DNA of 64,000 nt from Verrucomicrobiales bacterium. GTDB taxonomy: Bacteria > Verrucomicrobiota > Verrucomicrobiia > Methylacidiphilales > JAAUTS01. The notes under the pieces are model-generated. The model was not told the DNA's origin. It saw only the letters and a list, made by a program, of their open reading frames with translations, and did not search any database. Position 1 is the stretch's first letter. Every line of letters begins with the position of its first letter. This document shows, piece after piece, positions 18,649 through 27,986 of this stretch. Position numbers and translations under genes: made by a program. The stretch lies in assembly GCA_031256975.1 (NCBI GenBank), contig JAIRPN010000016.1, forward strand, positions 1-64,000, in the 5' to 3' direction.

Positions 18649-19704
18649 ATGTCAAAAAAAATTAAGGTTAACCCTGCCGGTATCCTGCAAATTGCCAAAA
18701 AACTGGGCATTTCCACCGCCACTGTTTCGCGCGCGTTGCGCGGGGAAACCTCCCATTTGGTAAAAGCCGGTCGGCGACGTGAGATCATCGAGCTTGCCGA
18801 CAGCATGCTGTTCCGCCCCAATCCCGGCGCCCGTTTTATCCGCAAGGGTTACAACCCGACCATTGGCGTGGTGATTCCCTGTCATGACGATTTGTTTTTC
18901 AGTGAGTTCTATGGCCTGTTCCTTTCCGGCATTCTGCAGGCGGTGGATGAATCCGACTGGGAAATCAAGCTTACCCTGCTCAGCAGCAAACCTGAGATTC
19001 CATTTATCGATAAATTGCGCCACATCGGCATGAACTGCACTGGCTTGGTTTTCTGCGGCAAATCGCTAACCATGAACCAACTCGAGGAATTGCACAAATA
19101 CAAGCGACCGCTGGTCATCCTGAAATCCTCCCTGCCACCACAAGTTCCGGTTTCCGAGGTCAACTGCCACGTTGTCGGGCTGGACAACATGGAAGCTGCC
19201 GCCACTGCCGCACGCTTTGCAATCCAACTCGGACACCGTCGCATCGGGTTGGTATTGGGGCCGCAGACCTCGCGTGATTTTCAGGAACGTTACGAAGGCT
19301 TCAACCGTTACTTCACCGGGCAAGGCATCTCCGTGCCGGATGAATATGTACATTTTGGTTTCCACGACCAACACGCCGGACGTGAAGCCGCGAAAAAACT
19401 CCTGGCCCTGCCGAATCCACCGACCGCGTTGCTTTGCTCGTCAGATGCGCAGGCATTCGGCGTGCTCGACTACGCCAAGGGAATCAACATCAAATGCCCG
19501 GAACAACTTTCCGTGACCGGCTTTGACGATGGCCCGTGGGCCATGTGTTCCAGCCCAAAACTGACGACCATGAAACAACCCTTGCGCGAAATGGCGGAAA
19601 AAGCCGTCACCCTGCTGCAACAATCCGTCAGCGGACAAAATCACCGGAATTCGATGGATTTCCAAGCTTCACTGATCATTCGCGAATCGACAACTCCCTG
19701 CTAG
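18649..19704 (+). CDS. LacI-family transcriptional regulator
   Basis: A 351-residue protein. The N-terminal helix-turn-helix is in ILQIAKKLGISTATVSRALRG (about residues 12-32), followed by a hinge region. A periplasmic-binding-protein-like sugar domain spans about 63-345 (IGVVIPCHDD, RFAIQLGHRRIGLVLGP, TGFDDGPWAMCSSPKLTTMK, a classic LacI end-piece). The Lys-rich start (SKKIKVNPAG) is a little longer than usual. It stands alone, with no sugar gene directly beside it, so its regulon is unknown; the GH16/GH28 pair about 1 kb to the left is one candidate. No inverted-repeat operator was clear by eye. Confidence 0.9.
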   Translation: MSKKIKVNPAGILQIAKKLGISTATVSRALRGETSHLVKAGRRREIIELADSMLFRPNPGARFIRKGYNPTIGVVIPCHDDLFFSEFYGLFLSGILQAVDESDWEIKLTLLSSKPEIPFIDKLRHIGMNCTGLVFCGKSLTMNQLEELHKYKRPLVILKSSLPPQVPVSEVNCHVVGLDNMEAAATAARFAIQLGHRRIGLVLGPQTSRDFQERYEGFNRYFTGQGISVPDEYVHFGFHDQHAGREAAKKLLALPNPPTALLCSSDAQAFGVLDYAKGINIKCPEQLSVTGFDDGPWAMCSSPKLTTMKQPLREMAEKAVTLLQQSVSGQNHRNSMDFQASLIIRESTTPC

Positions 19705-20185
19705 TCTGCTGCTTCGCCATTAGCGGCCGAACCGAATCACGTTTTGATGGTGCATTTGCCAGCGTGTTTGGCCTTGCCGATGTGCACCTCATGAAGCAAA
19801 ATCGCTATCCAGACGCCGCTAACTATATGATCAAGGAACGACAAGAAGCCACTGTCCGTGCCTCGGTGGAATCCAGGCAAACCCGCACTTGGCACTTGAC
19901 GATCGACATCATCGTCCAAGCCGGCCGTTACAAAACCGGGAAAACCACCCCCGCTAAGTTCATCGTCGAGGGTTAAAACGTCATTGACTGCACCTAGCCA
20001 TTGATCATTACACAGGACAAATCATCGACTCCATGCTGGAATCTGTTATGGAATAATTCTTTTTGTTACTTGGTTAATAGCTGAAATTGTTTTCTCCTCG
20101 GTTTTTTAAAATATTGCGAGTCTCCATCCTTTTCGCATACACTTGTTGTATACACGCTTCTAATATAAGACGATAATCTCATTCC
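19705..20185. other. Intergenic stretch with a possible gene remnant and the promoter of the glycosyltransferase gene
   Basis: An open frame on the plus strand runs past the LacI stop to TAA at 19974-19976. Its final 80 codons (DGAFASVFGLADVHLMKQNR onward, ending PAKFIVEG) look protein-like but have no start outside the LacI gene, which suggests a truncated remnant. One exact copy of the CGCTAAYGRCG word lies at 19725-19735. Near 20140-20165, ACTTGT and TATAAG spaced by 17 bases could serve the next gene. Confidence 0.35.
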
Positions 20186-20932
20186 ATGAAAGTCGACATA
20201 TTTGGCATTCATTATTCCGTGACGGATTACGCAAGAGCCTCCGATGAAATCCTATCTCACGCGCAACGGCACAATTCTTTCGCCGTCAGCGCCTTGGCAG
20301 TACATGGACTGATTGAGAGCTATCGCAATCCTGAATTACGTGGAAAAGTTGAAAAAATTGACCTGATTGTACCTGATGGGCAGCCCATCCGTTGGGCCAT
20401 GAATTACTTTCATAACTTACATTTAACGGATCGGGTTTACGGTCCCACTTTGACTTTGCATGTGCTGGAAAAGGCCAATCAAATCGGACTTAAAGTTTTT
20501 CTGTATGGCAGCAAATCTACCACCTTGGAAGGGTTATCCACATTCATTCTCAATAAATTTCCCAGACTTGAAATTGTAGGTATTCATCCGGATCGTTTTC
20601 GTGACGCAACCCGGGATGAAGACGCGGAGGACATTAAAAAAATTAACGCTTCCCACGCCCACCTTGTCCTAGTCGGACGAGGCTGTCCTCGACAAGAAGT
20701 CTGGGTATCAGATCACTTGGGGAAAATCAACTCAGCCATGTTGGCTGTCGGAGCCGCGTTCGATTTCCACGCCGGAGTAGCCCCGCAAGCTCCAGAATGG
20801 ATGCAACGCCACGGCCTTGAATGGCTATTCAGACTGTTCTGCGAACCTCAACGTCTCTGGAAGCGCTACCTTGTCACCAATTCGTTTTTTATATTTCTGT
20901 TTTTCAAAAAAATGTTAGGTATAAAAGTATGA
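20186..20932 (+). CDS. WecG/TagA/CpsF-family glycosyltransferase (GT26)
   Basis: A 248-residue enzyme of the family that adds an N-acetylmannosamine-type sugar to a lipid-linked intermediate in surface polysaccharide synthesis. The family blocks are visible: [14 protein letters not shown] (about 68-81), DRVYGPTL (the DRV-x-G-x-D/T-L element), [15 protein letters not shown], a [15 protein letters not shown] loop, and [20 protein letters not shown] with GLEWLFRL. The C-terminus is hydrophobic (FFIFLFFKK), consistent with membrane association. The TGA stop overlaps the ATG of the epimerase gene, so the two are translationally coupled. The sugar donor cannot be read from sequence alone. Confidence 0.88.
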   Translation: MKVDIFGIHYSVTDYARASDEILSHAQRHNSFAVSALAVHGLIESYRNPELRGKVEKIDLIVPDGQPIRWAMNYFHNLHLTDRVYGPTLTLHVLEKANQIGLKVFLYGSKSTTLEGLSTFILNKFPRLEIVGIHPDRFRDATRDEDAEDIKKINASHAHLVLVGRGCPRQEVWVSDHLGKINSAMLAVGAAFDFHAGVAPQAPEWMQRHGLEWLFRLFCEPQRLWKRYLVTNSFFIFLFFKKMLGIKV

Positions 20933-21981
20933 AGAAATTATTGGTCACCGGTTCCGCAGGATTAATCGGCAGTGAAGTTGTCGCTCATTTTGCCTTGCTT
21001 GGCTGGAAAGTCATCGGCTTAGATAGCAATATGCGGGCTGATTTTTTCGGACCAGCAGGAGATACCACTTGGAACTCCCGGCGATTGCAAGAACAACACC
21101 AAAACTATTCCCATCATCATTTGGATATCCGTTCGCGTGACGCTATCATTGACTTTATTAAAGAAATAGCACCTGATGCTATTGTTCATACCGCCGCCCA
21201 ACCGAGCCACGATCTGGCAGCTTCACGCCCTTTCGACGATTTTGATGTAAATGCGGTTGGCACGCTTAATCTGCTTGAAGCAACTCGCAGATATTCCACT
21301 CAAATTCCCTTTGTTTATCTGTCAACCAACAAAGTTTACGGCGACACCCCTAATCACCTCAACCTGATCGAAAAAAACAAGCGATGGGATTATGCTGATG
21401 CCGACTATTATGACGGCATCAGGGAATCATTCAGCATTGATCAATCCAAACACTCAATTTTTGGCGCATCCAAGGTCGCAGGTGATGTCATGGTTCAGGA
21501 ATACGGCCGTTATTTTAATATGCCAACCTGTTGCTTGCGTGGTGGTTGCCTTACCGGACCAAACCATAGTGGTGTCGAATTACATGGTTTTTTGAGCTAT
21601 TTGATTAAATGCAATGCGGAGGGTATAATTTATAAAATATACGGTTATAAAGGTAAACAAGTCCGGGACAATATTCATTCCCATGACGTGGCCTGTTTTA
21701 TCGAGGAATTTTTGAAATCCCCGCGCAGTGCCGAGGTATATAACTTGGGAGGAGGACGTTCGAATTCGATTTCTATCTTGGAAGCCTTTGCCCTTATTTC
21801 CGAAATTTCAGGAAAGGAAATGCAATACGAATATCACGACCAGAATCGTTCCGGTGACCACATATGCTACATCTCTAACTTGGACAAAATGAAGCAACAT
21901 TATCCCTACTGGAATATCACAAAAGACCTGCATACAATCTTTACCGAAATCTATATGTCTTGGAAGCAGCGTATCCGTTAA
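20929..21981 (+). CDS. NAD-dependent NDP-sugar epimerase (CDP-paratose 2-epimerase-like)
   Basis: A 350-residue short-chain dehydrogenase-type epimerase. The Rossmann glycine motif is [11 protein letters not shown] near the start. STNKVYGD and a YxxxK-like catalytic region ([20 protein letters not shown], with Phe in place of Tyr before GASK) lie in the middle. The block [20 protein letters not shown] is characteristic of CDP-paratose 2-epimerases and relatives. The frame is open upstream to 20821, but the ATG at 20929 overlaps the previous stop as ATGA and begins directly with the nucleotide-binding strand, so it is preferred. It supplies an activated sugar, probably for the glycan whose assembly involves the upstream glycosyltransferase. 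Confidence 0.82.
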   Translation: MKKLLVTGSAGLIGSEVVAHFALLGWKVIGLDSNMRADFFGPAGDTTWNSRRLQEQHQNYSHHHLDIRSRDAIIDFIKEIAPDAIVHTAAQPSHDLAASRPFDDFDVNAVGTLNLLEATRRYSTQIPFVYLSTNKVYGDTPNHLNLIEKNKRWDYADADYYDGIRESFSIDQSKHSIFGASKVAGDVMVQEYGRYFNMPTCCLRGGCLTGPNHSGVELHGFLSYLIKCNAEGIIYKIYGYKGKQVRDNIHSHDVACFIEEFLKSPRSAEVYNLGGGRSNSISILEAFALISEISGKEMQYEYHDQNRSGDHICYISNLDKMKQHYPYWNITKDLHTIFTEIYMSWKQRIR

Positions 21982-22041
21982 CAAATAAGATTAATTTTCC
22001 TAGGTTAAATTGTTATATATCACAATCATGTGAATTGATGT

Positions 22042-22977
22042 ATGAATTCATCAAAAATTTTCGTGGCCGGCCATTGCGGCATGGTCGGATCAGCTATCGT
22101 TCGCACCCTGACCTCGCCATTGGCGTCCGCCAGCTGGCAGGTCATCACCCGGACCAGGCGGGAACTGGATTTGACCGATACCGTTGCCGTACGCAACTTT
22201 TTCTCGGCGGAACAACCGGAGGTCGTGGTCATTGCCGCAGCCAAGGTTGGCGGCATCAAAGCCAATAACGACTACCCAGTGGACTTCCTGCTGGAAAACC
22301 TGAAAATCCAGAACAACCTGATCGAAGCCGCCGCTAACAGCAAAGTGCAGAAATTGCTGTTCCTCGGCAGCTCTTGCATTTATCCGAAATTCGCCACGCA
22401 ACCCATTCGTGAGGATTCCCTGCTGACCGGCATTCTGGAACCAACCAATGAGCCTTACGCGCTGGCCAAAATCACCGGCATTAAATTGTGCCTGGCCTAC
22501 CGCAAACAATATGGGCTAAACTTCATCTCCGCCATGCCAACCAACCTGTACGGCCCCGGGGACAATTATGACCCGGTCACTTCACATGTCCTGCCGGCGC
22601 TAATCGGCAAGTTTCACCGGGCAAAAATAAACCAAGCCCCCGAGGTGGTGTTATGGGGCAGCGGCACACCGCGCCGGGAATTCCTGCATGCGGATGACCT
22701 GGCCTCCGCCTGTTTGCTCTTGCTGGAAAAGTACAACGATCCGGAACCAATCAATATCGGCTGCGGAGAGGACCTCGCCATTAGCGAGTTGGCGGAGCTG
22801 GTACGCAATACCGTGGGTTACCAAGGACAAATCAGCTGGGATGCAAGCCAGCCCGATGGCACGCCGCGCAAACTGCTGGACATCAGCCGCATCAGGCAAT
22901 TGGGATGGTCACCAAAAATAAGCCTGGCTGACGGTTTAAAACGAACTTATCAGGAATTCCTGCGACTGGCCCGCTAA
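22042..22977 (+). CDS. fcl: GDP-L-fucose synthase
   Basis: A 311-residue enzyme converting GDP-4-keto-6-deoxymannose to GDP-L-fucose by epimerisation and reduction with NADPH. Seen are [12 protein letters not shown] (cofactor binding, residues about 9-20), the SSCIYPK loop with catalytic Ser and Cys, the YALAK catalytic Tyr/Lys, [12 protein letters not shown] and the late [17 protein letters not shown] block. Length fits the family. The TAA stop is embedded in an exact copy of the CGCTAAYGRCG word (22972-22982). It is convergent with gmd, the preceding step of the pathway, 35 bases away; this tail-to-tail order is less common than a gmd-fcl operon. Confidence 0.95.
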   Translation: MNSSKIFVAGHCGMVGSAIVRTLTSPLASASWQVITRTRRELDLTDTVAVRNFFSAEQPEVVVIAAAKVGGIKANNDYPVDFLLENLKIQNNLIEAAANSKVQKLLFLGSSCIYPKFATQPIREDSLLTGILEPTNEPYALAKITGIKLCLAYRKQYGLNFISAMPTNLYGPGDNYDPVTSHVLPALIGKFHRAKINQAPEVVLWGSGTPRREFLHADDLASACLLLLEKYNDPEPINIGCGEDLAISELAELVRNTVGYQGQISWDASQPDGTPRKLLDISRIRQLGWSPKISLADGLKRTYQEFLRLAR

Positions 22978-23012
22978 CGACGAAAGTCAAGGCCCCTGCC
23001 CAGTAAAAGGCC

Positions 23013-24023
23013 TTAGCCCAAGGCTTTGATCTTGGCCTCCTGCTTCGCCAGCTCCAGATCAGCTTCGGTCATGATTTTAACCAAATCCTTGAACCTCACC
23101 TTGGGTTCCCAACCGAGTTGTTTTTTTGCCTTGGCAGGATTGCCGATGAGCAAATCCACTTCCGCCGGACGCTCGTAACGCTGGTCATGCTTGACATATT
23201 TTTCCCAATCCAAGTCAAGCAAACCAAAGCATTCCTGGCAGAATTCCTTGATGCTGTGTGTTTCATTGGTGGCAACTATGTAGTCATCAGGTTGTTCCTG
23301 TTGCAGCATCAGCCACATCATTTCGACATATTCCTTGGCATAACCCCAGTCGCGCTTGGCCTCGAGATTACCAAGATATAACGCATCCTGCAGCCCCATC
23401 TTGATGCGGGTGGCCGCACGGGTAATCTTGCGGGTCACAAAGGTTTCCCCGCGGCGCGGAGATTCGTGATTGAACAGAATGCCATTGCTGGCATGCAGCT
23501 TGTAACTTTCGCGGTAATTGACCGTCAGCCAATAGGCGTAAACCTTGGCACAGCCATATGGGGAACGGGGCCAGAACGGCGTTTCCTCGGTTTGCGGAAC
23601 CTGTTGCACCTTGCCAAACATCTCCGAGGAGGAAGCTTGGTAATAGCGGGTTTTTTTGTCCACGCCGCTTTCACGAATCGCTTCAAGAATCCGTTGGGTG
23701 CCGAGTCCCACTACATCACCCGTATATTCCGGCACGTCAAACGAAACTCGCACATGGGATTGGGCTCCAAGGTTATAGATTTCATCCGGCTGCAAATTAT
23801 ACAGTAATTTCACCAATTGCACTGAATCAGTCAAATCACCATAATGCAGGAAAAGACGCACGCCGTTAACATGCGGATCTTTGTAAAGATGCTCAATCCG
23901 GCTGGTGTTAAAAGTCGAGGCACGACGGATAATGCCATGCACTTCATAGCCCTTGGCTAATAAAAGTTCCGCTAAATACGAACCATCCTGCCCGGTTATC
24001 CCGGTGATAAGTGCTTTGCGCAT
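23013..24023 (-). CDS. gmd: GDP-mannose 4,6-dehydratase
   Basis: A 336-residue enzyme making GDP-4-keto-6-deoxymannose from GDP-mannose. The N-terminus has [20 protein letters not shown] and the hallmark [19 protein letters not shown]. Later come the GDLTDS segment, [16 protein letters not shown], the YGCAK catalytic pair and [16 protein letters not shown]. All residues I expect for the family are present and the length is slightly short of the E. coli enzyme. It supplies fcl, encoded convergently, so the window contains a complete route from GDP-mannose to GDP-L-fucose, presumably for exopolysaccharide or glycoprotein sugars. Confidence 0.95.
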   Translation of the reverse strand: MRKALITGITGQDGSYLAELLLAKGYEVHGIIRRASTFNTSRIEHLYKDPHVNGVRLFLHYGDLTDSVQLVKLLYNLQPDEIYNLGAQSHVRVSFDVPEYTGDVVGLGTQRILEAIRESGVDKKTRYYQASSSEMFGKVQQVPQTEETPFWPRSPYGCAKVYAYWLTVNYRESYKLHASNGILFNHESPRRGETFVTRKITRAATRIKMGLQDALYLGNLEAKRDWGYAKEYVEMMWLMLQQEQPDDYIVATNETHSIKEFCQECFGLLDLDWEKYVKHDQRYERPAEVDLLIGNPAKAKKQLGWEPKVRFKDLVKIMTEADLELAKQEAKIKALG

Positions 24024-24165
24024 GAATCGACTATAGGTACCGTCTTATGTCGGTAAACTGCAAAGTTTTGACCGTCGTTTGGAAGAATTATCGCCGATAA
24101 CTCCAAAATTTGAGCTTCCTAATTGCCTAAACTTAAAATTTGAACTAAGTTGGTCGCCTATAGCC

Positions 24166-25143
24166 ATGGAAATCAGCAAGCCAGTTCTGGATAAGCGAAC
24201 TCTTATCATTGCTCTCGTCATTAGCACCCTGATTCTTGCCGGGCTTTATGGTTTATTTCCCTACAACTTCGGTTATGGATTGGAACCCGTTTCCGTATTC
24301 CGCAATTTGTGGAGTCTCTGGTTTGCCAAAAACATGGACGATTGGGGACATTGTCCGTTCGTTCCCCTGATCGTTGTATTTCTCATTTGGTGGGACCATA
24401 AAAAACTGGTCACCGTACCGATCGAAAACAACACCCTGATCGGACTGCTCGGCATTGCCGCCGCCGGTTTGTTCTTCTGGCTGGGCTACAAGATTGATAT
24501 TACCGCGCTCGGCTTCCTTTCTATCCAGGTCACACTAGCAGCTTTGATTATCTGGTTTTTTGGCCTCAAATTCATGCGTGCCGTCTTTTTCCCCTGGGCT
24601 TTCCTGATTTTCGCCTGGCCGATGCCGTTTATCAGCACCAACATCCTGCGCATGCTGATGACCAAGATTTCGACGCACTTGCTCAATTTCATTGGCATGG
24701 ACTGCATTCAAAACGGCACGGCCATTCTTTCGGCCCCTCATTTCGAGGTCGGCATCCAGGCCGGGCAATTGTTTTCCCTCGAAGTGGCTGCGGCCTGCAG
24801 CGGCTTGCGCTCGTTGTTCGCCCTGATGATGATGTCAGCATTGGCGGGTTACCTGATGCTGGACAAGCCCTGGCAGCGCTGGCTGCTGTTTTTCAGTTCA
24901 GTTCCGCTAGCGGTGGCCGGCAATGTATTCCGCATCGTTTTATTAGCCTTTGGCGCCCAATTGTTCGGCTCACCCTTTGCCATTGGCACGGAGGAGCATC
25001 CCAGCAGTTTTCACCTGCTGGCGGGTTTCGCGGTCTATCTGGTCGCCTTGGTCGGGATGTTTGTCATCGGCTGGCTGCTTAATGGCGGCTGGCGTCCTGT
25101 GATGGAATACTGCGGATTTAAAGCGGCTAAAAAATCCAATTAA
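24166..25143 (+). CDS. Exosortase (PEP-CTERM protein-processing membrane peptidase)
   Basis: A 325-residue protein with about eight membrane segments. The catalytic triad expected for exosortases is visible: Cys211 in EVAAACSGLRS, Arg256 in AGNVFRIV and His283 in HPSSFHLLAG (H278 is the alternative). These enzymes recognise a C-terminal PEP-helix-basic tail and transfer the protein to the envelope, usually together with exopolysaccharide synthesis; the adjacent fucose and glycosyltransferase genes fit that pairing. A PEP-CTERM substrate is encoded at 54433-56088. The ATG at 24166 is preferred to an upstream ATG at 24079, which would add an unusual 29-residue hydrophilic extension. The exosortase subtype cannot be decided by eye. 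Confidence 0.88.
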   Translation: MEISKPVLDKRTLIIALVISTLILAGLYGLFPYNFGYGLEPVSVFRNLWSLWFAKNMDDWGHCPFVPLIVVFLIWWDHKKLVTVPIENNTLIGLLGIAAAGLFFWLGYKIDITALGFLSIQVTLAALIIWFFGLKFMRAVFFPWAFLIFAWPMPFISTNILRMLMTKISTHLLNFIGMDCIQNGTAILSAPHFEVGIQAGQLFSLEVAAACSGLRSLFALMMMSALAGYLMLDKPWQRWLLFFSSVPLAVAGNVFRIVLLAFGAQLFGSPFAIGTEEHPSSFHLLAGFAVYLVALVGMFVIGWLLNGGWRPVMEYCGFKAAKKSN

Positions 25144-25172
25144 GCCCTGCTTCATTTTTTTGCATCAAACTT

Positions 25173-25200
25173 TTGACAAGTATCCGTCGTTCCCTAATTT
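25173..25200 (+). promoter_or_regulatory. Promoter of the UvrD/PcrA-type helicase gene
   Basis: TTGACA at 25173-25178 and TAATTT at 25195-25200 are separated by 16 bases. The expected transcription start, about seven bases on, coincides with the GTG start codon at 25207, so the mRNA may be leaderless. No Shine-Dalgarno precedes the GTG. Confidence 0.5.
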
Positions 25201-25206
25201 CGCCCT

Positions 25207-27216
25207 GTGTCCCATCTGCTTTCAGGATTGAATACGCCCCAACAAGAAGCGGTCCGAACCGTCAACGGCCCGTTGCTGGTGTTGGCGGGTGCCGGAACCG
25301 GTAAAACTCGGGTCATCACGCATCGCATGGCCTACCTGATTGAACAGGGTATCGCCCCGGCCAATATCCTGGCGCTAACCTTCACCAACAAGGCCGCCCG
25401 TGAAATGAAAGAACGCTTTATCAGCTTGATCAAGGACGACCACGATCCCAAGAGCATGAAAGTGCTGTTCGCCGGAACCTTTCATTCCTTTTGCGTACGG
25501 ATTCTGCGCGAGTTCATTGAGAAACTCGATTACAACAAGAATTTCACCATCTACGACGAATCCGACCAGATTGCCCTGCTCAAGCAAGTGATTGGCAAAC
25601 TGGCCGGCGCCAATAGCGACATCGACGCCAACAAGATCAAATTTCTCATCGGCCTGGCCAAGAACAAGGGCCATGAAGCACCCACCGCCGCCAATGGCGA
25701 ACTGGCCCCGCAGATTTTCCAGCGCTACCAGGAAGGCTTGAAACTGCGCAACGCCGTTGACTTCGACGATCTTTTGCTGTTAGCGGTACGCCTGATGAAA
25801 GAGCATCCGGACGTGCTTGATGCGCTGCGCCAGCGTTACCGTTATTTGCTGGTGGACGAATACCAGGACACCAACCAAACCCAGTTTGAAATCGTCCGGT
25901 TGTTAGCGTCCGAATCGAAAAACATCTGCGTGGTCGGCGACGACGACCAGAGTATCTACAGCTGGCGCGGGGCTGAAAGCACGCATATCCTGGAATTCGG
26001 CAATTTCTTTCCCAACGCCAAAACCGTCAAACTCGAGCAAAATTACCGTTGTACTCCCAACATTCTCAAGGCCGCTAACTACGTCATCAAAAACAATTCC
26101 AAACGCCACCTGAAACAACTCTGGGCCGACGGCGCTGATGGTGACAAGATCCGGTTGGTCGCTTCTGCCGGTGAACAGGAGGAAGCGGCGTGGGTGGTCG
26201 CGGAAATCCTCAACCGTCGCCGCATCGACAATTTAAGCTGGGAAAGTTTCGCCATTCTCTATCGCGCCAATCACCTGTCCCGCACCTTCGAACTCGAACT
26301 GCGCAAGTTTCGCATTCCTTATCGCGTCATCGGCGGCCTCGGTTTTTACGAGCGCCGGGAAGTGAAGGATGTGGTCGCCTACCTGCAGGTAATCATGAAT
26401 CCCAGCGACGATATCAGCCTGTTGCGCATCATCAACCAGCCGGCCCGCGGCATTGGCAAAGTCACCCTGGAGGAACTCATCCGCGGCGCGCGCGAAGCCA
26501 AGCACAGCATCTGGGAAGAAGTCCAGTTGCAACGCCAACGCAGCGGCGGACGCTCCCAGGCGGGGCTGGAAAAATTCTCCGACCTCATTCACCGTTACCA
26601 CGTTCGTTTCCAGCAGGAAACCACCTGGTCGCAGATTATGAAGGACTTGCTGGAAGAAATCGGTTTCTTCGAGGACATTCGCCGCACTAGCAAGGACAAT
26701 AACGAGGCCTCCAGCCGTTGCGAAAACGTGCAGGAATTTGTCTCGTCATTAGCGGAATTCGAACAAAAACGCGAAGGCACTCTGCAGGATTTCGTCGACA
26801 ACCTGCGGCTGGAACAAAAAGAGGACAAGGACGAGGAAAAGGACGGCTTCGGCGTGACGCTAATGACGCTGCACGCCGCCAAGGGATTGGAATTTCGCCA
26901 TGTATTTCTGGTCGGCGTGGAAGAAGGCATCCTGCCGCACGACCGCTCCAAGCTCGAGGGCAACGTCGAGGAAGAACGCCGCTTGTTCTACGTCGGCATT
27001 ACCCGTGCGATGAAAGGGTTGGTGCTCAGTTATTGCGACAAACGCCGCCGCTACGGGCAGGAAGAACCCCGTCACCCTTCCAGCTTTCTCACCGAATTAC
27101 CTCAGGATGTGCTCGAACACATCAGTGCTAACAGTACTCTGACCGAGGTGAAACCCGAGGTCGCCTTCGACCGCTTCAGCGCGCTAAAGGCGAAACTAAG
27201 CGCCTCCGGTCGCTAA
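25207..27216 (+). CDS. ATP-dependent 3'-5' DNA helicase of the UvrD/PcrA/Rep family
   Basis: A 669-residue superfamily 1A helicase. Motifs in order: Q-motif LNTPQQEAV, Walker A GAGTGKT (about 29-35), LALTFTNKAAREM (Ia), LVDEYQDTN (II), GDDDQSIYSWRGA (III), LEQNYRC (IV), VTLMTLHAAKGLEF (V) and VEEERRLFYVGITRA (VI). It unwinds DNA in repair, replication restart or plasmid replication. It starts with GTG, with no ribosome-binding site. The C-terminal tail after residue 630 is short, so I do not choose between uvrD, pcrA and rep. The gene carries at least eight copies of the CGCTAA core, two of them full CGCTAAYGRCG words, in several frames. Confidence 0.93.
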   Translation: MSHLLSGLNTPQQEAVRTVNGPLLVLAGAGTGKTRVITHRMAYLIEQGIAPANILALTFTNKAAREMKERFISLIKDDHDPKSMKVLFAGTFHSFCVRILREFIEKLDYNKNFTIYDESDQIALLKQVIGKLAGANSDIDANKIKFLIGLAKNKGHEAPTAANGELAPQIFQRYQEGLKLRNAVDFDDLLLLAVRLMKEHPDVLDALRQRYRYLLVDEYQDTNQTQFEIVRLLASESKNICVVGDDDQSIYSWRGAESTHILEFGNFFPNAKTVKLEQNYRCTPNILKAANYVIKNNSKRHLKQLWADGADGDKIRLVASAGEQEEAAWVVAEILNRRRIDNLSWESFAILYRANHLSRTFELELRKFRIPYRVIGGLGFYERREVKDVVAYLQVIMNPSDDISLLRIINQPARGIGKVTLEELIRGAREAKHSIWEEVQLQRQRSGGRSQAGLEKFSDLIHRYHVRFQQETTWSQIMKDLLEEIGFFEDIRRTSKDNNEASSRCENVQEFVSSLAEFEQKREGTLQDFVDNLRLEQKEDKDEEKDGFGVTLMTLHAAKGLEFRHVFLVGVEEGILPHDRSKLEGNVEEERRLFYVGITRAMKGLVLSYCDKRRRYGQEEPRHPSSFLTELPQDVLEHISANSTLTEVKPEVAFDRFSALKAKLSASGR

Positions 27217-27225
27217 TAGCCAGTT

Positions 27226-27984
27226 TTACTGCGAGCTGTCGTCATGAGGGGTGGTGTCTTTCTTGCGGGAAACACGCAACCAATGCAGAAATCCGGTGAT
27301 GGCGATCAGGAAGGTAACCGTCCAAAATTCCGGAATGGACAAATGAATCGCTTCTTCCCAATGCAGGTCATGGCGGGTCATCAAATACAGATGCGCACCC
27401 TGGAACATCAGTTTCAAACCAATCCAGGCCACCAGCACATACGCGTAAATCTTGAGTTGCGGGAAGATTTCCAACAGTTTCATCACCGCTACCGCCGCAA
27501 AACGCATCGCCACCAGCCCAATGATCGCACCAGCATAAATGATCACCATATTATTGGTCACCCCAACCGCCGCCAATACCGAATCCACCGCGAACGCCAG
27601 GTCGGTCAATTCGATGATGACCACTACCTTCCAGAAGCTCGCCATTCCACCGGTGGGGGCCTTGGGCTGCTTGGGATCATGATGATCCTCGGCATCGGTC
27701 AAATGGTTAACCGCCAGCCATATCAGGTAACCACCGCCAATAATTTGCAAAAACCAGAACTGAATAATCCAGACCGCACCAAGGATGGCAAAAAAACGCA
27801 GGATAAAAGCCCCCGCAATGCCATAAAACAAAGCGCGTCTTTGTAATTCCGGCCTCAGCTGTTTTGCCAGCACCGCCAGCACAATCGCATTATCAGCGGA
27901 GAGGACAATTTCCAGCCCGGTAAGGGTCAGAACTATGGGAACAGAACTCCAAGTAAGGGTGCTGAAACTTTCTATCAGTGTCAT
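27226..27984 (-). CDS. TerC-family integral membrane protein
   Basis: A 252-residue protein with seven to eight membrane helices. The family markers are GLEIVLSADNAIVLAVLA near residue 23 and ELTDLAFAVDSVLAAVGVT near 128, both carrying the acidic residues thought to bind metal ions. TerC proteins are implicated in tellurite resistance and, in better studied members, in manganese export that supports metalation of secreted proteins. The gene begins two bases after the stop of the aminotransferase gene and ends ten bases from the convergent helicase. A metal-export role is inferred from the family. Confidence 0.88.
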   Translation of the reverse strand: MTLIESFSTLTWSSVPIVLTLTGLEIVLSADNAIVLAVLAKQLRPELQRRALFYGIAGAFILRFFAILGAVWIIQFWFLQIIGGGYLIWLAVNHLTDAEDHHDPKQPKAPTGGMASFWKVVVIIELTDLAFAVDSVLAAVGVTNNMVIIYAGAIIGLVAMRFAAVAVMKLLEIFPQLKIYAYVLVAWIGLKLMFQGAHLYLMTRHDLHWEEAIHLSIPEFWTVTFLIAITGFLHWLRVSRKKDTTPHDDSSQ

Positions 27985-27986
27985 TG

